A DNA stretch of 64,000 bases from Actinernus sp. WN-2022 (Eukaryota; Cnidaria; Anthozoa; Actiniaria; Actinernidae). The translations under genes were made by a program, and so were the position numbers. The notes beneath the pieces are model-generated. The model was given only the letters and a program-made list of their open reading frames with translations. It made no database searches and was not told the origin of the DNA. Location of the stretch: positions 18,608,095-18,672,094 of the forward strand of contig JAOWCC010000936.1 of NCBI GenBank assembly GCA_030867875.1. Reading direction: 5' to 3'. This document shows positions 1 to 12,600 of the stretch, piece after piece; the first letter of the stretch is position 1, and the number at the start of each line of letters is the position of its first letter.

Positions 1-1520
1 TAACACTGTTCAAAATACTAAAGCGCAAGAGAACAAAAGACAACGTAATTGCATACCAGAACTTCGCTATTATAAATAGCCACATCGTCTACTGTGCTGT
101 GGCCGCTACCCATCACATAGGTACGCTCCTGGTAATGGGCTCCTGATAATAAATATTTTATAAGACAGTTTGTGACAGTGTGGCATGGTGGATGTTTTTA
201 CTCACCAATTTGTATTTTGGTTCACCCTACAGATTCGTCAAAATACTGCATGACATGTAAAAATATCCAACCATACATGTACTACATTGTATGATGTTAA
301 ACTGTATAATTACTGGTTATTTCATGGGACTTTTACTGTGGAACACAGGCAAATGTTTCATGAGAAATTTAAAGGTGAGTTGTATACCAACATAATGTAA
401 AATAATTCTGAGTGAAATTTTTGCCTGGATGCCATTATAAAACCATGAAATAACCAATGATATTATCCTATAAACAAGAGGCCCTGAGTGGCCTTAACTC
501 GGGCCATCTATAGCATGTACATGTACTGCATGGAGTTCTAGCATAATTTTGTGTCAACATGGTTTGTGCTAGAGTAGCCAGAGAATAGGTTCTCTACTGA
601 TGCTCTTGTCTGTCAAATGTCAATGTGCAAATGCCCCATGTATTCCCGGGGGGGGTTAGGTTAGGGTATGCCTGGGGGGGGGGGGGGGGGGGTTGGAAAT
701 GATAGAGCCATATTACACACACAACACACGCATATACATACATGCTGTGCATGTACATTTCAGCCACAGTTTCCTTCAATTCTGTAGTTTAATATTACTT
801 TCTTTTCAATATTATTGTTCCTTGAGGATCGTTAGAATTACAAAAAAACTTGGTATGGGTGTTGTTGATTGAAGTGCAATGGTTATTTGAGTAGTCTGCA
901 CGATATGGAGTCACTCAAATTTGATGCATTGTAATTATATCAGGTGCAGTACGACTATGAGAAATCAAGCAATTTAGAACAACAAATTCCACATAATGTT
1001 GCTATTCATTGTGAATAGTTAGGTAATGTCATTCTACATGTGAAATAAAGTCATCTATTTGTAATTCTCAATTATTAACAAACCAGTGGTGATGGCTGAA
1101 ATTCAGGCTAAATTCTCAATACAATATTTTCGATTGAGGTCGTAAACTACAGACCACCATTTTCTAGTATTAGTGAACTGCCACTGTGCTAGTGCTCATT
1201 TTCTACATCTTGAAGGAGACTGAAACTTATAATGGCAGGCCACAAATAAACAATAATGCAATGTCCACTCTTTTTATATCATTGGGGTCGCAGCAAGATC
1301 AATTTTCATTCCCAAATAATTCGTAAAAGTACTTGTACTCCTGATCATGACCGAGTGAAAGTGATGATGCTGACGCCAAGAACTGAGGAACAACAACAAC
1401 AATTACATTTATTTTCTCATAAGATGATGGAAATGTTTATGAGTAATAAGGCATAATAAGAAATAGAATGATGAGAAGGTAGGTCCTTAACTAGGTAACC
1501 TTAGGGTTATCTTAAGCCAG

Positions 1521-1639
1521 GACCACTTCAGATGGAAAACACTGAAACAAGATATAGCTAGCTTGCATGGATATATAATGGTACCAAGAAAGGGGAAGGG
1601 AAAGAAAGAGGAAGGGAAAGAAAGAGTGCCACTTGCATG
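1521..1639 (+). CDS. Possible upstream DNAJC14 exon (uncertain)
   Basis: A stop-free stretch runs from an AG at 1519-1520 to a GTAAGT donor at 1640 and encodes a Lys/Glu-rich segment (…HGYIMVPRKGKGKKEEGK…). It ends in phase 1 and would join the exon at 6409, which needs one preceding base, to make a Ser codon. Phase fit and the strong donor are the only support. The acceptor has a poor pyrimidine tract, and the purine-rich DNA could give this by chance. A different acceptor at 1531 is also possible. Confidence 0.25.
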
Positions 1640-3315
1640 TAAGTATACTCTCAGTTCTGGACCAAATTTAGTTATGTTATGTTATAAACTTGCAATAGTG
1701 ATAAATACACTACTCTATACATAATTATTATCATTATGTCAGTTCTAAAAAAACAAAACATTAAATACACTGTAGAATGCCTAAACCAAGAGATAATAAT
1801 CAAATACAAAGAGGTACAGGCCAGATGTAAATAGACCCGGGAAATAGAACAAAATAAAACCAGTGTTAATAACACGCCACAGATAAATATGCGATTTCCA
1901 CATCAGAGTCATTTATCGTTCGTTTAAAAAAAATCTTAATTTCGGATTACTTACTCAGTTTATACTCACTCACTGCATGCTGGATTTTCGTTCCCGAATT
2001 TATAGACATTTAAATACATGTGCATGGGGGTTGAAACGACTGTAATTCTTTTAAAAGGCCCCTGTCAGTCAGAGAACTGAGAAATCGGGTCATTTCTACT
2101 ACACTTTCGAGAGGTTAATAACAATAAATAACAACACAAGACAGTCAATTGGTATAAAGGTTATCATGTTCAGATTAGCGGCTACTTACATTTACAAGCT
2201 GTTGTCTTTATATATAGTCAGTGTTGATCGCAGACTGGAGTGTCCCGTCTCACGAGTGTATCTTAAGCATGTCGCATAATATGTGATAAATTCCCGTCCA
2301 AAGCCCGTGAAACACTTCTCAGCTTTAGAAAAGACAAAAATATTGGTATTGCACTTGAAGGAACCTTTGGTTTACACAAAAACCAGCTGATATAAAGGTT
2401 TTGCTAAGTCAAAACTCCCACTCTCCGCCATCTTGAAAAACATGGAAATGTTGCCGCTGTCCACGTGACCAGCACAGTGCAATCTGATTGGTACGGTGGC
2501 GAAAAGAACTTCCAAAGAAGGCACAATCTGATTGATTGACGGCGCAAAATCTCGACACAAAAATAATAAAAGAAAAAACTTGCGATTTCTGACTCGAGCC
2601 AGCCGAAGGCCTGGCCCGAGTAATAACAGGAAAACAAAGTAACTTGTTGTATTTGACTGCATATACTGAAAGTGGTTTAAAGCCTGGGTCTAAAGCCCGG
2701 GTGTGGCTCATAAGCAGGCTTTTTTAGATTTTATTTTCAGTAGACTCCCAAAAATGAGCCCTCATAGTCTTTTTTTAAACATTGTTTTTCTCGTAACATT
2801 CCCACTGTTTAAGGGCTCTTCACAACATTTGTCATGGTTTCATTAAAGTTCGCATTATGTGAAGTTTGATTGGTTTGAGTCTTGTTCTTTAATGTAATTT
2901 GATTTGTGTGCTTATTTCAATGATTCCTGGATCAAATATCCAGAACACTTTGAGTAAGAAGTTGTTTGTGCGATCTCAGGAGTCACAACATGCAGCTAAA
3001 TAATTATAATCAATATCAATAATTACAAAACTTCACACCTCAGCATTTTGATTTGAGAGATTGACTGACTCAAGCTCGTTTTAGCATAATGTGAAAACTG
3101 TTCATCATTGTCAGTAAGATAGAAATTGTCCAGAACATTTGATTTCGTAGTTATCTCAATTTTGTCTATAAATATTTTTTGGTCCGATTTCAAAGCGGCA
3201 AGCATTATACCGAGCTAATTGATATTCAAATCAGTTTGCAGAAAACTTCATACCTTCAATTATGCACCACAGCAATTTGAGAGACATCCTTGCCTTGAAA
3301 AATGGTTTATATTAA

Positions 3316-3791
3316 AGTGCATAATATTATGAGCCCAATTTTTTATCATTAAAATCGATTCTCCATCAAGTAAATCGTTGAATAATTATTGTAAAATATT
3401 TCTTAATTTGAGTGTTGCGTCTATGAGTTATAGAGGTTTCTATTTCCGAAATGCTAATTATGTGATGACATGCGAGGACTCATTTATTATACAAAAACGT
3501 GCTGGCAGAAATATACATGTACATATTTTTGTGCGAAATATACATATATTTGGGCCTTATATCAGTGATTTTACCAAATATTTTGTATAAATCAGAAATA
3601 ATTTCATTCACAAGGAGAAAGAAGTGACATTTTGTTGGCCTCACATGTTGTCACATACATGTAATTAGCATATTGGAAATAGAAACCTCTATAACTCATA
3701 GACTCCACACTCAAATTAAATAAAATATATTACTATTTACTTGATGGAGAATTGATTTTAATGATAAAAAATTTGGGCACATATATGCACT
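3316..3791. mobile_element. TTAA-flanked fold-back element, copy A
   Basis: A 476-bp inverted repeat with ends AGTGCATA/TATGCACT between TTAA at 3312-3315 and TTAA at 3792-3795. The arms share CTCCATCAAGTAAA, CTCATAGA and AGGTTTCTATTTCC in opposite orientation. No coding capacity. Confidence 0.85.
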
Positions 3792-4261
3792 TTAATAAAA
3801 AGAATCTAGTATTTTATTTATTAAACATTTAACTTGGAAAGTAAAGTTGAGGAGCTGTGTGGTGCTTTAGGAACTACAATGCAATAAAATCACAGTTCCT
3901 GGGGAAGTTTGTATGTCCCAGCATCATTGTGTCAAAAACCAGACAGACACGGCCGAGAGAATTCAATTCACATGCAACCTTGGAGAATCTTTAATATTTT
4001 AGCACTTCTTGAAAACATCAGGCAGCATCCTAGTACATGTAAGTACAGTGTAGTACATGTAGTTCCCAAGTGGAGGTTGTTACAAGTGAGTGCATTACAT
4101 AGGATGAAATCTGAACAAACAAGCTATGAAATCCGGGACATTTTCGTTTCTACACTTGCTTACATAGATTTAAGATTATCTAAACCATGTTCAGTCCTTC
4201 TCTGTCCACTAAATTTTTCCAGTATCATTATTTTATGATAAATGTACTTCTAAGCTGTAGT

Positions 4262-4433
4262 GTAACCATAAGGGGGAGAAGCAAAATGATGAATTCTTGG
4301 ACATTTTGATTGATTTTTTGGGAGGGGCAAAGTGATGAATTCTGGGACATTTTGATTGATGACTTCTGTCAATCTCTATTCTGGGACTGGGCAGAGTGGG
4401 GGCAACTGCCCCGCTCCTCTCTCTACGCCACTG
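4262..4433. mobile_element. hAT-like mini-element with CTACGCCACTG end
   Basis: Similar over most of its length to 17831-17989 (shared GATGAATTCTGGGACATTTT and CTGGGACTGG blocks) and ending CTACGCCACTG, the complement of a CAGTGGCGTAG-type end. The left boundary is approximate. Confidence 0.5.
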
Positions 4434-6010
4434 GATCTCAAGGTAAGATCGCAAGCCTAAAGTGGGGGTGTGGTTTATATGAGGGGTGTGGCTTACAGGC
4501 AGTCAATTATGGTACCCTGAAATTTCTTGAAAAACAAATGTTTTGAGTGGTGGATGTGCCTGTAGACTAAGTATGTATTCTGCCAGCATTCTTAAATTCT
4601 AATTGTCTGATAAAGAAATGGCACAAAATTTCCTGCATTTTGATTAGCCTGATCTAGCCATTAAATACCGCTCTATATTTCATATGGAAAAAAAACATGA
4701 AATACTGCCCTTTATTTCATATTATAATATAAATTATGGGATCATCCTAAGAACGAGCGATTTGATTGGATGCTCACCGTGCTTGATTTTGTTATAAATG
4801 CATGCTCAAGAAAAAATCAATCATGCTGAGAATTCAATCAAAACAAAACGTATCAGTGATTGTTTTTCGCGAGTTTATATAGCTAACAGAGATAATTTCA
4901 TAGACCGGGAAGAAAACATGTCCGACTTTGAGTTGTTAAGGTGTGTTGAAGAAGAGGAAAATAAAAGTCGCTTCCCAAAACTAAAAGAAAATGATCAGTG
5001 AGAGAATTTAGCACTGATCGGCTTTGTACACTAAAGCGACCACAAACTGGGATGCTAAAACGTTTGAAGTTGAGAAAAGCAATGTCCACACTCTAATACA
5101 GTGTTACTCATTGAGAGTTTGATATAAAAAAAAAAGATTGAATTTAAGAAAAATGTGGTTTTTCTAACAGCCTGGTGTATTATTAAATCGAGAGGAAAGT
5201 GACAACACAACAACAAGACAACTCACCAAGAACTCAACGATAACTTTAAATGTGCCTGCTTTATGCTGAAACCTGAATAGTGAATTGCGAAGATTACAAT
5301 GGGATTTCTCTGGTTTCATGTAGAAATTTGTTTGAGAGGTTCCTGAATATTCCTGAACGAATATTAAACGGGCGATAAAACTTGCAGAGAACCCAGAACT
5401 GGCAGAATTTCAAAAGAGTAGATTGGCCATGCCAACTGAGAGAGCCTCAAAAGCTACGCAACACGGCCATCAGAGCAGTAGTTACAACACTGTTCCTTGG
5501 GATAAAGAAAATATCCTTCTTCAGACCACTGAATCAGTAATCAGTGTCAACTATGCAGTTGTTGTAGAAAATAGTCGGCAATACTCAACTCATGTGTCCA
5601 ACTCTGTGAATGCTTTTCCATTTTTAACGCCTTGCACTATCACAATGTGCAGATAAACCTCCTGTGCTGACCAGAAATTGTAAAAAGAAAGCACTTTGTT
5701 TCCTGCAACAGTTTTGACCAGATGACAATATTACAACCCATTTCATTTGCCGGCTCTTGCAATTTCTGTCTTTCACTTTTATCGATTGACATGTTCTATT
5801 CTTAGCAGATTACTTCATCCAATAAGAAATGAGCTTTCAGATCATCAATGTCCAGCTGTCACAATTGAACCAATCAGTGACGAAAAAAGCTGTAAACAAG
5901 TCAAGTACATTAAAATGGGGATTTCTGTGTCGTCAGTTTGCTTTTAGATTTTTACGTGGGTTCTAAAGATAGCTTAATTTCCTTTGTCTACATTGGAGTT
6001 TATATTATAA

Positions 6011-6176
6011 AACAAATAAAAGATGGTTCTCCTTGTTATATAACAAAATAATGCACTTTCGAGGTCTTGAAAATCTGCTAAATGCACTCGCGTTCTGCTC
6101 GTGCATCCACAGTTTTTCAAGACCTCGAGCGTGCATTATTTTGTTATATAACAAGGAGAACCATCTTTTATTTGTT
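6011..6176. mobile_element. Palindromic MITE
   Basis: Two arms of about 70 bp (AACAAATAAAAGATGGTTCT … and its complement) separated by a short loop. The arms are almost perfectly complementary, so the insertion is probably young. Confidence 0.8.
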
Positions 6177-6408
6177 AAGTAAAGCTAAGCTCTGATATTT
6201 ATAGGCAATAATAAGATTAATTTAGCAGATTCTAAAAATAATAACCTACATGTACATGTGTGTACAGTAACTGTGCTTTGATTGGCTAGAAACATGTTAC
6301 AGTACATACATGTAGATTGTATACCATATTTCTGCTTAGTATGGCCCATGATTTGTGATCATACATGTAGTTAGCATTTGCTGGTTTATAAATCTACCCA
6401 CCACCCAG

Positions 6409-6607
6409 CCTCTGATGAAAGCCTTTCCTGGTACAGCATTATTACTAGTGTGTGGTGTTTTTTGAGGTTTGCACAGTCAATCACATATTTTCCTGTTTAC
6501 TTACCTGTAGGCAAAGAGGTGAGCATTAAGTGTGGTCAAGCCCTGATTTGGATTGGCTACTATCTTCTCATGGTCATACTACTGCTACTGTTTTTCATTG
6601 CCGCATG
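6409..6607 (+). CDS. DNAJC14: DNAJC14 exon: membrane segment
   Basis: Starts after a CCACCCAG acceptor and ends GCATG before GTAAGT. It encodes 65 full codons: [11 protein letters not shown]…, then a hydrophobic helix around [20 protein letters not shown]. It ends in phase 2 (TG) and takes a C from the next exon to make Cys. The donor at 6608 lies inside a 9-bp duplication made by a mini-transposon (see 6616-6708). Confidence 0.8.
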
Positions 6608-9600
6608 GTAAGTTATAGCCTGATTTTCAGATGGTACAAGGTCCTCCACTCTCACTTCCTTCCCCTATGTGAGAGCAGAGGACATCAAACCATCTGAAAA
6701 TCAGACTAGGTAAGTTATTGAGTTCTTGTATAATTTATTACTAATAAGATTACATAATTTATTAAGATACCTGTAGATTCAATAATACACTTGCTCTGAT
6801 CAATTGAATTTCCCAAAACACTCCCCACTTTTTTTTAAACAAAATCGAAAGCAAGCCCTGTGAAGTGACATTATGGTACATCTATGTAATAATGCAAAAA
6901 GTGAACTGGTTGGTTGTAGATGGACTTTAAAATAAGTACTGTATTCAGGGGATTCATTTTGAAAGTTAAGGTGTGAAAGTATAGCATAAGGAAAGAGGTA
7001 ACCCCAAGAAGAAGTTGCCAGTAGTGAAAGGTGAAGTACTGCTGCTGCTGGCATTATTGAAATCTATGACTATTTTAAGCACAAAATTTAATGTAAATTA
7101 TACATGCATGTACATGTACATGTAAATGTACCTCTGCAGATTCACCCATAACAACACTATTAAAGATGAGTTGCAATAATCTTTTGTTAGAAAATGATTA
7201 CACAAACCTAATTTTACTCCACCTGCTTCGAAATTATTGAAAGCCCAGCATAATTATGATCTTTGCAGCACCTTCAACCTGATGAGAGGTAGTTACAGAT
7301 ATGTCAGCGAGTTTGTAGTGTCACTGTCACTGGTCACTACTGCGAAAGACAAGCTACAGGAGTGGAAGTGCAAGATATTTGGTTGGTTTCAGGCAGCAAA
7401 GAGAAAATGGACAGAGAAAATGAAGAGAATGCCAAAAACATATGATCTACCTAATTCAGGTACAGTATAGTGTTCACGTACATGCATGTACAGTACCGAC
7501 CAGAACTAACCTGGCTCCAGTGGCTTCGGGTTCGCGAACCCTATTAAAGCGAACCCTGCGTTCACTTTGCATTTGCTAAAGCGAACCCGAGCGAACATTT
7601 AACGGGAGGTAAGTTCTGGTCGGTACTGTATGTGGATATTTGACATTCTTTTCGATGTGGGTTCTGTGCACATTTCTATCACTCCGGAACATATACATCA
7701 TGATACAAAATATAGTTATTTTACTGTTCAACGACTGTACCCAAGGCCGCTTAGACAATGAGAACCAATTACATTGCAGAATGAAAACAAAGCATTCCAA
7801 CTTACGGTTACTTGAGCCATGCAGTGTCGAGTAATAATAATAATAATGGCCATTTATATAGCGCCATATCACCACAGTCTTGTGGCGCTTTACATAAATT
7901 ACTGACATATCCCGTCAGTGAATGTTTTTTGGACTGCTTTTACGGCGCTAATGGCTGCCATGCTGTTTACAATGTTGAGTGTGTGGTTAGTACAATAGCC
8001 AGGCTACTGTACCGGGTGACAATCCATTTCGAGTAGTACAACAGGTTCTTTCACGTCCCCTTCAAATACTGATTAGAAGTAGAAGGAGACAAGGCCAGCG
8101 GCTTATAAACGTCCCTGCCCAAGGACACACCAGGGATTCAAACCGCCGACCTCCCGCACTCTAGACCGTGCTCTACCAACTGAGCTAACCAGCGAGTACT
8201 ATACAATACATTTAGCATTTGATCTGGTAAAAGGAAGATTTGGTGGACTATTATTTTTAAGTCAGTGTTAGGTTTTGTAAGTTTGAATGCTTTGTTTTCA
8301 TTTTGTAATGTGATATGTTCTCTTGTCTAAGTGGCCCAGCTTACAAAAGTCACACAGTAAGATAAAAGACAACATTGACTAGTACAACATACATGTAACA
8401 TGCAAAGGTTATTGGCCTGGAACAAGGGGGAATGTGATTTATGCACTGGGGGTCTGCCTGAGGGTGCAGTCCTGAGGTGAATTCACTCTTTTCACCTGGT
8501 GGCCATCTTGAATTCAAAGCGAGGCAATCCTTTGTTTTTGCCAGGTCAGCCTCGTAGTGAGGGATAGTCAAAATGAGGCTCACCTGGCAAAAACAAAGGA
8601 TTGCCTCGATTTGAATCCAAGATGGCCACCAGGTGAAAAGAGTGAATAAATCACATACCCGCCCCCTTGTTCCAGGCCAATAAAAATAATATTAATTTTT
8701 ACATTGCCAAGGTTTCTCGTGGTATGCAATAACTATCTATTTTCATAAATCAGTAGGATTATTGTTTGCCTAGTGTATAGTGCATAAAATTACTGTTCAC
8801 AAGGCTTTGTATTTTTTTTTGTATCAATTCTTTCAACCAATGTTGCTAATTGTAGTGTAGTGGTTAGGACAGAGGACTAGAAACCAAGAGAGCAAGAGTT
8901 TGAGTTTGATTCCGAGTTGTAACACATTCCATTTTTCCATCTTCTTTAAAGTTACTTCTCTGTAGGTAAAAAGTAAGTCAGTACACCTGTACATGTAGTT
9001 CTAAGTTACTAGGAGATGTGTGAGGGAATAAGTCGAGGGGAATACACATTAAAATGCAAGGGGAGTATTATTCCTCTGCAAGGACAAAGAAAATGAGGGG
9101 GTAATAGATACATGTACTGTATGTTCCCCTGTCAAAGAACAAAGAAAACGAGGGGGTAATACATGTAGATAGATGTACTGTATGTTCCCCTGTCAAAGAA
9201 CAAAGAAAATGAGGGGGTAATAGATAGATGTACTGTACATTATAGCAGAGTAGAAACTGTAGCGGAAGTCAACTATTAAGAACGCCAAGAAAATTGGGGG
9301 TTTCTTGGTGTTGCAAATCACCACGTGACGTAAAACAAAGAAAATCATTGTCTTCTAAACTAAAACAATACCCTGAAATACAAAGAACCCTAACTCAGAA
9401 ACAATGAATCGGTTACAACAAGAAGCACCCAGAAAATTGAGTAAAAATCAAACCTACATCATTGTCTACATTGTGTAAGGGGCCGACCATTTGACTTTTG
9501 AAGGGGGGGGTGGGTGTTTTTGAAAAAAAATATCCTGCAAGCCAACGGTGTTGAAAAAAATATCCTGCAAGCGGAAAAGCTTTGTTCTGGCTCCGCTTTT

Positions 9601-12600
9601 TTCGCAAAAAAAATTTGTGCAACAACACTGCTAAAAAAAAAAAAAATTTGAGCACAGACAAGAACACCCACCCCCCCTCCCCCCTCAAAAGTCAAATGGT
9701 CGGCCCCTAAGTAATTTGTCACACTTCAGGAGTTTGACCAATGAGAGGAAAGCTGTCCCACGGTCATTAGTATGCAAAAGACTGGTTTCAGATCAACAAT
9801 GCTAAGCTAAACGTTTTTTGCTAGAATTAAGTTTAGGTTTCACCTATTAAATTCAGTGAAATAGACGCATTTTCTTTTGGTTTTGCACCTACAATGACAG
9901 GGACTGAATTTTCAATCTTACTCGACCTTTGAAATACTTGAAATGGAATAAACTGTCGGCTGCACCGATCGACAACCGAATATTATGTACCTAATTACTT
10001 CTAAAACTTGCCTTTAATGATCACTTAACTACTAGAAAAACCGCCAACTGGTGTTGTATCTTCTTCCATTATTTCTGCTTGTCCTTTCGCTTCTTTCTTT
10101 ACACGTTTCGAAATTCGCTATAACTACCAGAACCGTGCTTATCGGTAACTTGGCGCGATATGACCAGAGTGACCCCTGCTGACATTCGGAGACCGAAAAC
10201 ATAACACAAACCTGTCAAGTCATCAACGTTAATGGCCCTAAGCGAGTTGAGATGTGCAGAAGCCACCTCGCTAGATTCTGATGTTTACTCAAGAAAAACA
10301 ATGCATTCCTCTAATCTCCCGTGCTTCTGCACTAGAGTGCAAAAGTGTTTAGACAAGCCAAGCGTGTTCCCCCTGTGGTGAGCGCGCTTGGCATCTAAGG
10401 TCTGAATTGAACACGCCACGTTATTATCAAGGTTACTGTGTTTGCCAGTTGCAATATTTCTATTCGAAAATTCGAAGTTACGAAGTTTCTATTCGAAAAT
10501 TCGACGTTACGAAATTTCTATTTGAAAATTCGAAGTTACGAAATTTCTATTCGAAAATTTGAAGTTACGAAATTTCTATTCGAAAATTTGACAAAGAACA
10601 AAGAAAATGAGAGGCTAATAGATACATGTACTGTATGTTCCCCTGTCAAAGAACAAAGAAAACCAAGCCATTGTGATAATAAGTTAATTAACATACACAT
10701 TGTACAAGAAGGGAAGCCACTGATACTGGAATGTGGAACCAGAATGTATTTTGGTCTGTTGTTTTTCACACTTAATATTATCATGAAATCTGCTTGGCAT
10801 ATTCAGCCATCCTAACTGTCAAACTGAACCAACAGTTAAACTGTCAACATATTTGTGGTGGAATGACTGAACTGGATTCTATAATCCATTCTTATCTCAG
10901 GTAGTGATGCTGTTCAGAAGATGCTGTCTAGGAGACACGCTGACCCCTACAGGTACATTTACAGTGTATGAGTCTACTGTCAGAAGTTCTGTTTTTATTT
11001 ATTTTCACTGGACATGAAGAACCTTTATACTTAAGGTATTTTTTTCAAGTAATTGGAACCTCGAAGTAACAAAAATAAGAAAGTGTAAACAATAGATGTA
11101 ATGACATTGCTTATAATATACTCAACAAAACATCTGGATTCTGATTGGTCAAAAAGGTTATCAAGTGCACAGTTGCATGTTTGCTCAGGTGAGCATAATT
11201 ATTATAAATAAAAAATTGCATGAACTGCTCATGCTATACTTAATTTATAGGCCTAAAGGTTTGTGCAATTATCAAAACTTTCAAAATGCCACTCAGTGCC
11301 TATACATCACATATAACACTCGCGTTCACGTGATTTCCTCTACCTATAGTAAGGGGGTTACATTATGATACTTCCAATTAGCCAAAAATAAAGATTTTTT
11401 TGTTGGTCAAATGTATTTGGAACACCCCTTTTTCCCTACTTCAATATCAATGTTTCCAATAAGAGCCAGTAGCCAATGAAATTCACTATCTACTCTGAAT
11501 ATTAGTGCTGGCTACATCTGTACAACTTTACCCCTGCAGACAAAGTAAGGATATCTATGAAAAGGACTCAGGCAACGAAATTGCGACCAATGCAGTTTCA
11601 AATGCGACCAAATTACTATCACTACTTGTGACTCAAATTTTTAAATTAATGAATAAATAATGATAATGAATGTCCAACACTGTCTCTCTAATGTTATGCT
11701 TTATTGAGATTTATAATTTTTCAGCAAAATCAAGCACCATTAATTTTAACTCTGTTTTCCCCTTTTATCTAGTCCCTTTAACCAAGTGATACAATTAAAC
11801 CTTTGCTCAGACATAATTTTAAAGCGGTCTGTTTTAAAAACATCTTGTGGGCACAGGTTTTTTGTCGTAAGGCTGGATTTTGCTTTTATTGATCTTAAAT
11901 AATACCAAAATTTCATAACTAGTTGCAAAATGTGACTATTACTTTTTTTACTATTTTAATCCCTGCATCTTCACAGAATGTGCCAGTTATGGGAAAACCT
12001 ATTGAAAACCCCTGAATATAGAGTCCTAAACATTGTCCCTACTTCAGATTGTAAGATATTTATAATTATTTTGTTTCTGAATTTGGGGCAAACTCTCTCA
12101 CTTACATGTATCTATTTACCACAAATATTGTACCTGGTTTCCCTCGGACTTCCTTTTTCTCAAAAAACATTTACATGTACCTTGTAATAAATTTATTTAC
12201 AACTGCCAATTTTCTCACAATCTAATTGGCTAAGTTTTGTTGTCAATATTTTTATAGACAACAAGCAGTGTGCGCAGCTTTTCGTTTGAAGCTGAAAGTG
12301 TTTTGTTGTTGTAAAAAAAAAAAACTTTTAGAAGATGCCTCGTGACGCCTTGTGGTCCACAGCTATTTTGACTGTTATGACAAAAATCATTGTCAATATT
12401 TGGACAGACAAAAAAACTAACTTCATTTTGTTGAATTTTACATAACTATTTTTGGGCCCTTTAATATGTACATGTATGTACATTATGTGTACAGGCATGT
12501 AATAATTATATTAATCTTTAATAGTCAGACTTTAATCTTAATTACCCTGTTCCATATGACTTCCTTTACTTACTACACAAGTACAGATCATGTACATTGT

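Larger units (their letters stand above)
1..6408. other. Upstream region without a supported gene
   Basis: AT-rich DNA with ACATGTA words, G tracts at 647-692, a purine-rich stretch at 1588-1627, and the repeats listed separately at 3316-3791, 4262-4433 and 6011-6176. The short ORFs here have no recognisable motif. The missing N-terminal DNAJC14 exons may be here or left of the window. Confidence 0.6.

Noticed and set aside
1256..1456. 66-residue ORF with a Gln run
   Set aside because: The Gln run is a short CAA repeat; a later donor near 1479 would leave an intron of about 42 bp before 1521, too short.
2372..2711. Overlapping minus-strand ORFs including a start in CAAGATGGCGG
   Set aside because: The ATG frame stops after about 19 codons, no convincing donor was found, and the DNA resembles the repeat ends at 26140 and 27450.
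10438..10815. 125-residue ORF
   Set aside because: Its first half is a 29-bp minisatellite read through in shifting frames; the second half lies in a dispersed repeat.
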